Shown here piece by piece: positions 26,672-34,391 of a stretch of DNA of 64,000 nucleotides. Every line of letters begins with the position of its first letter. Positions within the stretch are counted from its first letter, which is position 1. Source of the DNA: Falsihalocynthiibacter halioticoli. Lineage in GTDB: Bacteria > Pseudomonadota > Alphaproteobacteria > Rhodobacterales > Rhodobacteraceae. The stretch covers positions 806,001-870,000 of the forward strand of contig NZ_JAOYFC010000002.1 of assembly GCF_025802015.1 (NCBI RefSeq), given 5' to 3'. The notes under the pieces were generated by a model. That model did not search any database and was not told where the DNA came from. It saw only the letters and a list, made by a program, of their open reading frames with translations. The position numbers and the translations under genes were made by a program.

Positions 26672-26698
26672 AAGGGGCTCCGCTTTGCGGGGCCCTTT
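26672..26698 (+). terminator. Rho-independent terminator after glyA
   Basis: A 12-bp stem (AAGGGGCTCCGC with GCGGGGCCCTTT, two wobble pairs), a TTT loop and a following T-run. It lies between glyA and the end of the convergent gene at 26706. Confidence 0.85.
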
Positions 26699-26705
26699 TT
26701 CGTTG

Positions 26706-27077
26706 CTAAACCAGATCGCGCCAGACAAGAAACGCGATGAAAAGCGCGCCACTCACAAAAATTGCAAAGGAAACACTACCCAAGATCGACATGAACAGCC
26801 CTTTGCGCCGCTCGCTCGGATTGACCGACTTAAGATAGCTCACGCAGGTCTTGTGGGACTTTGCCAATTTCTTCTCGTCAAGCATCCGCGCAAGTTTTGG
26901 ATGCTGTGAAAGCTTCTGGGATTCAACGATGTACTGCGCGTCCTTGCGGACATAGCCCGGAAGCAACCGCCCGCTACGCTTAATCCTTTTCTCTAGTGAC
27001 TTACCCTTTACAGAAAGCTGTTTGGTAAGCAGTGCCGCGACGTCGTCGGCATAACTATCTACTGAAACGATTTTCAT
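26706..27077 (-). CDS. Conserved hypothetical protein with C-terminal membrane helix
   Basis: A 123-aa protein with a basic, soluble N-terminal 90 residues (SVKGKSLEKRIKRSGRLLPG, then LARMLDEKKLAKSHKTC) and a single hydrophobic helix at the C-terminus (ILGSVSFAIFVSGALFIAFL). That topology is tail-anchored, with the bulk in the cytoplasm. I do not recognise a domain. It is transcribed toward glyA and shares its terminator region. Confidence 0.75.
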   Translation of the reverse strand: MKIVSVDSYADDVAALLTKQLSVKGKSLEKRIKRSGRLLPGYVRKDAQYIVESQKLSQHPKLARMLDEKKLAKSHKTCVSYLKSVNPSERRKGLFMSILGSVSFAIFVSGALFIAFLVWRDLV

Positions 27078-27154
27078 AAAATACTCCGCGCGCCACGATA
27101 CGGCGCAAACAGATTCGGCTCAAGCGGGTGGCACACAAACTCTATACAGGTTAC

Positions 27155-27919
27155 ATGAGCAACATGCTTAGAGTTGTTTCCCAAGGTTCTCAGACGAACC
27201 TCCCGTCGTTGCTAATTGTCCATGGCTTGTTTGGCTCTGCTCGCAACTGGAATGTTGTAGCAAAGCGCATGTCGGCCACACGTATGGTTTATACGGTTGA
27301 TATGCGCAATCACGGAGAAAGCCCACGCGCGGAAACGCAAAGCTATGCAGATATGGCGGATGACCTCGCGGAAGTGTTGGAAAGCATCCAAGGCAATGTC
27401 GACGTCATCGGTCACTCCATGGGCGGCAAAGCCGCGATGGTTCTGGCATTGCAGCAGCCTGATCTAGTCAATCGCTTACTTGTCGCTGACATCGCGCCAG
27501 TTGGCTATTCACATACGCAAACACCGCTGGTTCACGCAATGAAATCGCTCGACTTGTCAGCCATTGAGCGGCGTAGCGAAGCCGATGGGCAGCTTGCATC
27601 GCAAATCGAGGATGCGGGTGTTCGAGCCTTCCTGCTTCAGTCTCTCGATGTAAAGGAAAAGCGCTGGCGTTTGAATTTGGATGTTCTGGAGGCCGAAATG
27701 GAAAAGATTGTCGGCTTTCCCGATGTGACAGGCCAGTATGACAAGCCGACTCTTTTCCTATCGGGCGCGAACTCTGATTATGTTCAGCCAGAGCATCGCC
27801 CAAAAATTAAATCGCTGTTCCCGAATGCAAAATTTGCGAAAATTCCAGGAGCGGCCCATTGGCTTCATGCAGAAAAACCGCGTGAATTCGAAGCCGCGCT
27901 ACAGGCATTCTTCAATTAA
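27155..27919 (+). CDS. Alpha/beta hydrolase (YbfF-type esterase)
   Basis: Cytosolic hydrolase of 254 aa. LLIVHGLFGSARNWNVVAKR holds the oxyanion region, GHSMGGKAAM the nucleophilic serine, and GAAHWLHAEKPREFE the histidine near the C-terminus, so a complete triad is visible. Similarity in layout to YbfF suggests small acyl-ester or acyl-CoA substrates, but this is not proven. An ATG three codons downstream (27164) is also possible as the start. Confidence 0.86.
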   Translation: MSNMLRVVSQGSQTNLPSLLIVHGLFGSARNWNVVAKRMSATRMVYTVDMRNHGESPRAETQSYADMADDLAEVLESIQGNVDVIGHSMGGKAAMVLALQQPDLVNRLLVADIAPVGYSHTQTPLVHAMKSLDLSAIERRSEADGQLASQIEDAGVRAFLLQSLDVKEKRWRLNLDVLEAEMEKIVGFPDVTGQYDKPTLFLSGANSDYVQPEHRPKIKSLFPNAKFAKIPGAAHWLHAEKPREFEAALQAFFN

Positions 27920-27926
27920 ATGCGTT

Positions 27927-28484
27927 TCAGCGCTTCTTAACAAACTCGGTTAAGATCACGATCCGCTGCCCTTCTACACGGCCTTCAATCTGGCCCGCGT
28001 TGTCTTCGACGAGGGAAATGTTACGAACGGCAGTCCCCCGCTTCGCCGTAAAGCCCGCGCCTTTTACAGGCAAATCCTTCACGAGCGTCACAGCATCGCC
28101 CGCAACCAGAACAGTTCCGTTTGCATCTTTGTGCTCGAGTTTGGGCACTGCGGCACCGGCCTTGGCCCACTCCAGTTCATCCGCTTCAAGATCGAGCATA
28201 TCAAATAGATCATGCGCCCATGCCTCGTCTTTCAGACGATCAAGTAAACGCCAGACCAAAACCTTTACGGGCGCATGTTCGCTCCACATTGAAGATGTAA
28301 GACAGCGCCAATGGTGTGGGTCAAGCTCGCCATCGATCTGCTCGATGCACTTCTGGCAAAGAAATGCAGACATATGCACCGTATTGTCGGCGTTTGGCCC
28401 GACATCATATTGCGCAAGATGGTCGCTTGAGCCGCAAAGCTCGCATTGATCGTTTGAGCGGGCGGACAGTGCGGAAAGAGGCAT
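27927..28484 (-). CDS. PhnA/YjdM family zinc-ribbon protein
   Basis: A 185-aa protein. A treble-cleft zinc ribbon at the N-terminus (CELCGSSDHL, then CQKCIEQ) and a C-terminal PhnA domain (DANGTVLVAGDAVTLVKDLPVKGAGFTAKRGT in two parts) match the family once linked to alkylphosphonate use. Modern evidence does not support a direct catalytic role in phosphonate breakdown for this name, so the function is best left open. It stands alone and is convergent with the hydrolase gene. Confidence 0.85.
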   Translation of the reverse strand: MPLSALSARSNDQCELCGSSDHLAQYDVGPNADNTVHMSAFLCQKCIEQIDGELDPHHWRCLTSSMWSEHAPVKVLVWRLLDRLKDEAWAHDLFDMLDLEADELEWAKAGAAVPKLEHKDANGTVLVAGDAVTLVKDLPVKGAGFTAKRGTAVRNISLVEDNAGQIEGRVEGQRIVILTEFVKKR

Positions 28485-28565
28485 GGCGGACCTTTATGTT
28501 GAGCTTCGCGTACACGAAGTCTACTCCCGCACCGAAACGATGCCAACCCGCGCAGATGGTCGCGC

Positions 28566-30365
28566 CTAGTCGTCCATCTTGAGCGCGTTGATAAAGGCCT
28601 GCTGTGGGATTTCCACCTTGCCGAATTGGCGCATCTTTTTCTTACCGGCCTTTTGCTTCTCCAAGAGTTTTTTCTTACGAGAAACATCGCCGCCGTAACA
28701 TTTGGCTGTCACGTCCTTGCGCATTGCCGAAAGTGTTTCGCGTGCCACCACACGGCCACCAATAGCCGCCTGAATCGGAATTTTAAACATATGACGCGGA
28801 ATAAGCTCTTTGAGCTTTTCAACAAGCGCGCGCCCGCGTTGCTCTGCGCGGTCACGGTGCACCATGGTCGAAAGCGCGTCCACAGGATCCTCATTCACGA
28901 GAACGGTCATTTTGACCAAAAAATCCTCGCGATAACCAGTGAGTTGATAGTCAAACGAGGCATAGCCCTTAGTCACCGACTTAAGGCGATCATAAAAGTC
29001 AAAGACGACCTCGTTGAGCGGCAAGTCATAAACCACCATCGCCCGCGAACCCGCATAAGTCAGGTCAAGCTGGATGCCGCGGCGGTCTTGGCAAAGCTTT
29101 AGCACGTCACCGAGGTATTCATCCGGCACAAGGATTGTCGCTTTAATCCGCGGCTCTTCTATATGGTCCACATGGGTCAGATCAGGCATGTCAGCGGGAT
29201 TGTGAAGCTCCAGCATCGTGCCGTCACGCATATGCACATGATAAATCACCGACGGCGCGGTCGTGATCAGCTCGATGTTGTATTCACGCTCAATCCGATC
29301 GCGGATCACCTCAAGGTGCAACAGCCCGAGGAAGCCACAGCGAAAGCCAAAGCCAAGCGCTGCCGAGGTTTCCATTTCGTAAGAGAAGCTGGCGTCGTTC
29401 AGAGCGAGCTTCTCAATTGAATCGCGCAGGTCTTCGAACTCGGCATTATCAACGGGGAAGAGCCCACAGAACACAACTGGCTGTGCTGGTTTGAAGCCCG
29501 GCAGTGGCTCCGCGCAACCTTTCTTCTCGTGAGTGATCGTGTCACCAACACGGGTGTCTCGCACTTGTTTGATCGACGCTGTCAGAAAGCCGATCTCGCC
29601 CGGTCCAAGCTCATCAATCATGGTCATCTCTGGCTTAAACACGCCAATACGATCAACCGGATGAACAGAGCCGTTCTGCATCATCTTAATGCGGTCACCC
29701 TTGCGAAGAACTCCGTCAATCACACGCACAAGAACAATCACACCAAGGTAGGCGTCATACCAGCTGTCAACAAGCATTGCCTTGAGTGGTGCATCACGAT
29801 TGCCTTCGGGCGCAGGAAGCTCCTTCACAATCGCTTCAAGCGTTTCGTGGATGCCCTGCCCTGTTTTGGCTGACACCTGAATTGCACCTGTGGCGTCAAT
29901 TCCGATCACGTCCTCGATCTGCTCTGCGACGCGATCGCAATCCGATGCGGGCAAATCAATCTTGTTGAGAACGGGCACAATTTCGTGGTTCGCCTCAATC
30001 GCATGGTAAACGTTTGCCAGTGTCTGGGCCTCTACGCCTTGCGAAGAGTCCACAACAAGCAAGCTGCCCTCAACCGCACGCATACTGCGACTCACCTCAT
30101 AGGCAAAGTCGACGTGGCCCGGCGTGTCGATCAGGTTCAGTACATACTGCTCGCCATCATCGGCAAGGTAATCAATACGCACCGTGTTGGCCTTGATCGT
30201 AATACCGCGCTCTCGCTCGATATCCATCGAGTCGAGCAATTGTTCTTTCATCTCCCGCGTCTCAACGGTGCCGGTCTCTTGGATGAGACGGTCAGCGAGC
30301 GTGGATTTACCGTGGTCAATATGCGCCACGATGGAGAAGTTACGAATTTTGGCGAGATCTGTCAT
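28566..30365 (-). CDS. lepA: Elongation factor 4 (LepA)
   Basis: Ribosome-associated GTPase that acts in translation initiation and back-translocation. ATG 30365 gives 599 aa. The GTPase motifs are AHIDHGKSTLADRL (P-loop), DTPGHVDFAYEV and NKIDLPASD. EF-G-like domains follow, and the LepA-specific C-terminal region includes YGGDVSRKKKLLEKQKAGKK. An upstream extension (MTSTRIHLISNS) uses a different start and is not typical. It is divergent from the small secreted protein gene at 30631. Confidence 0.97.
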   Translation of the reverse strand: MTDLAKIRNFSIVAHIDHGKSTLADRLIQETGTVETREMKEQLLDSMDIERERGITIKANTVRIDYLADDGEQYVLNLIDTPGHVDFAYEVSRSMRAVEGSLLVVDSSQGVEAQTLANVYHAIEANHEIVPVLNKIDLPASDCDRVAEQIEDVIGIDATGAIQVSAKTGQGIHETLEAIVKELPAPEGNRDAPLKAMLVDSWYDAYLGVIVLVRVIDGVLRKGDRIKMMQNGSVHPVDRIGVFKPEMTMIDELGPGEIGFLTASIKQVRDTRVGDTITHEKKGCAEPLPGFKPAQPVVFCGLFPVDNAEFEDLRDSIEKLALNDASFSYEMETSAALGFGFRCGFLGLLHLEVIRDRIEREYNIELITTAPSVIYHVHMRDGTMLELHNPADMPDLTHVDHIEEPRIKATILVPDEYLGDVLKLCQDRRGIQLDLTYAGSRAMVVYDLPLNEVVFDFYDRLKSVTKGYASFDYQLTGYREDFLVKMTVLVNEDPVDALSTMVHRDRAEQRGRALVEKLKELIPRHMFKIPIQAAIGGRVVARETLSAMRKDVTAKCYGGDVSRKKKLLEKQKAGKKKMRQFGKVEIPQQAFINALKMDD

Positions 30366-30630
30366 GGAATTGGATATGAGGTGGATTCGCGTGCTGGTCA
30401 AGCGGGGTTGACGCTTGGCATCGTCTCAATTGCGGGTTTTTGCAATAAAAATGGCGCAACCCATCGCCAGTGGCGCTCGGGGTGTATTTGAATTGCCTTT
30501 TCGCATCAGGAAAAGAGGAATTTTTATCAACAAATTGATTTTTTCCCTGATTTGAGTCATTCTGCGCTCAGGCAATTCGCACAGAGACTCGCAAAGAGCG
30601 CGTGCGAACATCGGTAGAATAGGTAGACAT

Positions 30631-30948
30631 ATGAAAACGACAGGCATCCTTATGCTGGCGATGGCGGCCAGCCTTTCTCTAACAGCCCCTCAACCTCTTA
30701 ACGCTAGCGCGATCGAAAACGCCTGCAATAGCTCGGGCCGCAAAGCCGCAAACCGTGCGCTTTGCGGATGCATTCAAGATGCAGCAGATATGATCCTGAC
30801 GCGCAGCGACCAACGCAAAGCAGCGAAGTTCTTTAAAGATCCGCATCAAGCACAAGTTATTCGCCAATCCAGCAAGGCAAGTGATGAACGCTTCTGGCTT
30901 CGTTACAAAGAGTTTGGCCAGACAGCAGAAACATTCTGTTCTAGCTAA
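30631..30948 (+). CDS. Small secreted protein
   Basis: A 105-aa protein with a clear signal peptide (about residues 1-27, MKTTGILMLAMAASLSLTA). The mature part has four cysteines (ENACNSSG, LCGCIQDAA, and one in the terminal ETFCSS), so it probably folds with disulfides in the periplasm. This CxxxG...LCxCxQ layout recurs in short Rhodobacteraceae proteins of unknown role. The 265-bp region before it serves as the divergent promoter with lepA. Confidence 0.8.
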   Translation: MKTTGILMLAMAASLSLTAPQPLNASAIENACNSSGRKAANRALCGCIQDAADMILTRSDQRKAAKFFKDPHQAQVIRQSSKASDERFWLRYKEFGQTAETFCSS

Positions 30949-30955
30949 AACGCGA

Positions 30956-30981
30956 AAAGGCCGGAGAATTCTCCGGCCTTT
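30956..30981 (+). terminator. Bidirectional terminator, 26-bp perfect palindrome
   Basis: AAAGGCCGGAGAA is followed directly by its exact reverse complement, centred on GAATTC. It lies between the convergent genes ending at 30948 and 31003, and both strands end with runs of T. It can end both transcripts. Confidence 0.8.
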
Positions 30982-31002
30982 CCTACTTAAGACGATAACG
31001 AT

Positions 31003-31524
31003 TTAGTTCGATTTATCGTCATGCTTCATGTCGCCATGGTCCATTTTGGAATGATCCATGTCGCCGTGATCCATCTTGTGATCTGCGCCACGTTCAAGAT
31101 CGACAGGAATGTCGACGGTAATGTCACCCGCGTTTTCAAATGTCAGGGTCACAGAAACTGTCTCGCCCTCTTTGAAGCCTTCGCTCAGGCCCATGAACAT
31201 GACGTGATCGCCACCACGCTCAAGCGCGTGCATACCACCCGCAGGAATGACAAAGCCCTCTTCGACTTCCATCATCTTCATTACGCCGTCACCCATGTCT
31301 TTATGAGTATGCAGCTCTGTACGAGGCGCAACGTCTGAAGAAACCGCCACAAGACGATCGTCCTGATCAGACTTATTCATGATGTGGAAGAACGCACCAC
31401 CCGCTTTTGCGGTTGGTGTGGATGTACGGGCATATGCATCGTGGATTTCGATATCTGCGGCAAAAGCAGGCGCAGCAAGAGCGCCCATGAATACGGAAAC
31501 GGCAAGGGATTTTACAAAAGACAT
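31003..31524 (-). CDS. Periplasmic copper chaperone PCu(A)C with His/Met tail
   Basis: Delivers Cu(I) to the CuA site of cytochrome oxidase assembly. Length 173 aa, with signal peptide MSFVKSLAVSVFMGALAAPAFA. The core has the family metal site: the ELHTHKDMGDGVMKMMEVEE segment, GMHALERGG, and HVM in GGDHVMFMGLSEG. After the domain comes a tail with repeated DH and M residues (MDHGDMDHSKMDHGDMKHDD), an extra metal-binding extension. It is 64 bp downstream of a small secreted CxxC protein gene on the same strand, probably one unit. Confidence 0.92.
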   Translation of the reverse strand: MSFVKSLAVSVFMGALAAPAFAADIEIHDAYARTSTPTAKAGGAFFHIMNKSDQDDRLVAVSSDVAPRTELHTHKDMGDGVMKMMEVEEGFVIPAGGMHALERGGDHVMFMGLSEGFKEGETVSVTLTFENAGDITVDIPVDLERGADHKMDHGDMDHSKMDHGDMKHDDKSN

Positions 31525-31588
31525 TTCGAGTCCTTTCTTATGGTCATTGATTGTTAGTTAAGTGTTGGCGGAATCCGCCATGGGTTGC

Positions 31589-31954
31589 TTAGGCAGCTGC
31601 AGGGGGCGCACGTGAGGGCGGCGCTACCGCACTATGTACAGCACGGCGGATTTCGCCCTCGCTTTGGAATATTGCATCCGAATAAACGATAGAGCTTGGG
31701 GTCGCATGTGTTTGCTGCGGCGCACCGAAAGCAACCGTCGCCATACATTCGGGGCAAACTGTCTTCTGCTGAATCGGCTGGCCGTCGGCATCGACCTGAA
31801 CGGTGATATGGCCGTTGCCAACACATAGAACCATCTCGCCCGAAGCATCGGCGCGCATCTGTCCAACCGCCATTGCAACATTGGTCAGCCCAATCAAGGC
31901 AACCAACGCGAAGGCGAGCAACTTGCTCATATCTGGAAAAATCCGGCGGTTCAT
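31589..31954 (-). CDS. DUF2946-like small secreted protein (copper-associated)
   Basis: A 121-aa protein with an N-terminal hydrophobic signal or anchor (LLAFALVALIGLTNVAMA), a central CVGNGHITVQVDADG segment and a CPEC motif in KTVCPECMATVAFG. The pattern resembles DUF2946 proteins often found beside copper genes. Directly upstream of the PCu(A)C gene, it may bind or handle copper. ATG 31954 is my choice; a TTG at 31996 and an ATG at 31930 are alternatives, and none has a good ribosome site. Confidence 0.7.
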   Translation of the reverse strand: MNRRIFPDMSKLLAFALVALIGLTNVAMAVGQMRADASGEMVLCVGNGHITVQVDADGQPIQQKTVCPECMATVAFGAPQQTHATPSSIVYSDAIFQSEGEIRRAVHSAVAPPSRAPPAAA

Positions 31955-32043
31955 GGCGCGACTATATGGCCGCCTGAAATGCTCCGCCAGTGACAAATTG
32001 TAGCTTCACTTGAGCGCGCTTCGAACCAACTGACGCAAACGAG

Positions 32044-32073
32044 AAAAGCCCCGCCGGTTAGGGCGAGGCCTTT
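32044..32073 (-). terminator. Rho-independent terminator after rpmB
   Basis: On the minus strand a 12-bp stem (AAAGGCCTCGCC with GGCGGGGCTTTT, two wobbles) with a 6-nt loop and a T-run lies 19 bp beyond the rpmB stop. Confidence 0.8.
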
Positions 32074-32091
32074 AAGAAATCTGAATGCCGA

Positions 32092-32379
32092 TTAAGCGGT
32101 TGCTTGGGCTTTCAGGATGTCTTTTTTGATTTTCAGCGCGTTTTCCGAAAGCTCAGCGTCTTTTGCTTTTGCAAGATACGCGTCCAGACCACCACGGTGA
32201 TCTACAGAGCGCAGAGCAGCAGCAGAGATTTTGAGCTTGAATGTGCGGCCCAGTGTTTCGGACTGCAGGGAAACGTCATTCAGGTTCGGGAGGAACCGAC
32301 GACGTGTACGGTTTTTCGCATGGCTGACATTGTTGCCAACCATAGGGCCTTTTCCGGTCAATTCGCAACGACGTGCCAT
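32092..32379 (-). CDS. rpmB: 50S ribosomal protein L28
   Basis: Large-subunit ribosomal protein, 95 aa from ATG 32379. MARRCELTGKGPMVGNNVSH and NRTRRRFLPNLNDV are the family signature, and the C-terminal HRGGLDAYLAKAKDAEL extension is typical of alphaproteobacteria. A longer upstream frame has no family support. The leader between meaB and rpmB contains an 8-bp-stem hairpin at 32443-32464 that may act as the meaB terminator or as an rpmB leader element. Confidence 0.96.
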   Translation of the reverse strand: MARRCELTGKGPMVGNNVSHAKNRTRRRFLPNLNDVSLQSETLGRTFKLKISAAALRSVDHRGGLDAYLAKAKDAELSENALKIKKDILKAQATA

Positions 32380-32442
32380 GATGATCTTCCTTTGTCGTGG
32401 CCATGTAAGAGCGGATCCCTCACACAACTCGATAACATAAAT

Positions 32443-32464
32443 GGGCGCCAACACAGTGACGCCC
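32443..32464 (-). terminator. Hairpin between meaB and rpmB
   Basis: On the minus strand GGGCGTCA pairs with TGGCGCCC (one G-T pair) around a 6-nt loop. It lies 51 bp after the meaB stop and about 63 bp before the rpmB start. There is no T-run, so terminator and leader-structure readings are both open. Confidence 0.35.
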
Positions 32465-32514
32465 TGAATTCCGTTCGCGGTTATTACGTCCGATATGAGG
32501 GGACGTCAAGCGAT

Positions 32515-33534
32515 TCATCCGGTGGTTTTTAACGCTTTCAGCAAGTTTTCCGCGGCAACCGAGGGGCTCACTGTGCCATCACTCACATTGGAGCGGTAGT
32601 TTTGCATTAAATTCCGAATCGTTTCGCTTTCCGTGAGCTGCGCGAGCAGCCCCGCTTCGACCTCTTGTTGAAACCAATCCGCGGCCTGACTTGCGCGAGC
32701 CTTATCCCAAACCCCGCTCTCTTTACGCCAATTGGCAAGAGTTTCGATTTCTTCCCAAACGTCGGCAATCCCCTCCTCCTCAAGTGCAGAGGCAAGCATC
32801 GCCTTTGGAAACCCGTCCGGATCACGCGCGCGCTTTCGAAGCAGCCGAAGCGCACCGGCATAATCTGCACAGGTTCGCGTGGCCGCTTGTTTGAGGTCCC
32901 CATCCGCTTTGTTCACGACGATGATATCGGCAATTTCCATAATGCCGCGTTTTACACCCTGAAGCTCGTCGCCTCCGGCTGGAGCCATAAGCAATAGAAA
33001 GATGTCGGAAACACCAGCTACCATTGTTTCGCTCTGCCCGACTCCCACGGTCTCGATCAGGATCACATCATATCCCGCCGCTTCACACAGGGTAACCGCC
33101 TCGCGCGTTCGCCGTGCAACGCCACCAAGGGTGTTGGAGCTTGGCGAGGGACGAATGAACGCGTTGGGCGCACGCGACAATAGGCTCATGCGCGTTTTAT
33201 CACCAAGGATAGAGCCGCCTGATCGCGCAGAACTTGGATCAACCGCAAGAACCGCAACACGTAAGCCCTTGTTGACGAGCATCATACCGAATGACTCGAT
33301 GAACGTTGATTTCCCGACTCCCGGCGTGCCGGACAATCCAATCCGAAGCGCTTGTTTAGAGTTGTCGCCAGTCTCCTGCCGGACCCGCGACAAAAGCTCG
33401 AGCGCATCTTTGCGATGGCTTGGCTTAACACTTTCGATAAGTGTGATCGCCCGCGCCAAGGCGCGTCGCTGTCCGCCAACCAATCCCTCAGCAAGCTCGG
33501 CGACCTCAGATGTTGGTTTTTCTGGTGCGCTCAA
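32515..33534 (-). CDS. meaB: Methylmalonyl-CoA mutase-associated GTPase MeaB
   Basis: G3E-type P-loop GTPase that protects and loads cobalamin into methylmalonyl-CoA mutase. Length 339 aa. Walker A is LSGTPGVGKSTFIESFG, followed by VDPSSARSGGSILGDKTRM and the base-specific NKADGDL. The C-terminal part is helical for dimerisation. The mutase itself is not in this window. With prpE at 22.5 kb it indicates a propionate to succinyl-CoA route. Confidence 0.95.
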   Translation of the reverse strand: MSAPEKPTSEVAELAEGLVGGQRRALARAITLIESVKPSHRKDALELLSRVRQETGDNSKQALRIGLSGTPGVGKSTFIESFGMMLVNKGLRVAVLAVDPSSARSGGSILGDKTRMSLLSRAPNAFIRPSPSSNTLGGVARRTREAVTLCEAAGYDVILIETVGVGQSETMVAGVSDIFLLLMAPAGGDELQGVKRGIMEIADIIVVNKADGDLKQAATRTCADYAGALRLLRKRARDPDGFPKAMLASALEEEGIADVWEEIETLANWRKESGVWDKARASQAADWFQQEVEAGLLAQLTESETIRNLMQNYRSNVSDGTVSPSVAAENLLKALKTTG

Positions 33535-33650
33535 TGGGCAGCCTTTCGCCTGATAGTGTCACGACTTTGCGCGTGATATTGGATAACATTGCCATTTCCA
33601 CCAAGTATTTGCCATACCAAGAGCCGAATCCACACAGGAATCCTGTCTAT

Positions 33651-34391
33651 ATGTTCAAATCCATTCTGCGCGTCGCTGTTACCCGCATGGCCGCAACACT
33701 TTGTCTCGTAATTTCGACGCCGCTATTGGCCGAAACACTCAAAGATCAAGGGCAATACAAACTGTATCTCAGCGGGATACCCGCGGGCGGACTTGCATTC
33801 AATGCTGTGAACGACGGGAATACTTACCGCATCGGCGGGAAGCTTGCGAGCACAGGCCTTGTTGGTTCAGTGGTTAAAGTTAGCTATGACGCGCAATCCG
33901 CAGGGCTTGTGCGCGGCGACAAGCTGATCCCAACGCGATACTCCGAACAGGCAAACACCGGCCGGCGCAAACAAAGTAGCTCGCTCAATTACAAGAATGG
34001 CGTACCGCAAGTCTTGGAAGTTAAGCCAAAACGCAAACCCAAGAAATACGATGCCGACCCATCAAAACAAAAGGGCACATTGGATACGCTAACATCGATG
34101 TACACACTGCTGCGCAAGGTTGATCAAAAAGACGTATGCACGCTCAATGTTCAAACCTTTGATGGCCGCAGGCGCAGCGAAACGCGCCTGTCAAAGCCAA
34201 TCGTGAACGGAAACGAAATCACATGTAATGGCGTTTACCGGCGTATCGAAGGTTTTTCGCCTCGTGAGATGCGCGAACGCGTTAATTTCGAGTTCAAGGT
34301 CGTTTACTCGAAATTGCCTACGGGGCAGTATCATGTAACCAAAATTTTCACCGACACCCTTTTCGGACGCGCCAGCCTGATACGACAGTGA
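33651..34391 (+). CDS. DUF3108 domain-containing periplasmic protein
   Basis: A 246-aa protein with a signal peptide ending near STPLLAETLK. The remainder fits DUF3108: the LYLSGIPAGGLAF start, the pattern YRIGGKLASTGLVGSVVKVS, and a VDTLTSM-like central part (GTLDTLTSMYTLLRKVD). The family's function is undetermined; it is predicted to be a beta-rich envelope protein. Its stop overlaps the GTG start of hrpB (GTGA), so they are cotranscribed. Confidence 0.85.
   Translation: MFKSILRVAVTRMAATLCLVISTPLLAETLKDQGQYKLYLSGIPAGGLAFNAVNDGNTYRIGGKLASTGLVGSVVKVSYDAQSAGLVRGDKLIPTRYSEQANTGRRKQSSSLNYKNGVPQVLEVKPKRKPKKYDADPSKQKGTLDTLTSMYTLLRKVDQKDVCTLNVQTFDGRRRSETRLSKPIVNGNEITCNGVYRRIEGFSPREMRERVNFEFKVVYSKLPTGQYHVTKIFTDTLFGRASLIRQ

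Noticed and set aside
30956..30981. 26-bp palindrome as a possible attachment or recombination site
   Set aside because: Position between convergent stops with flanking T-runs is fully explained by a bidirectional terminator.
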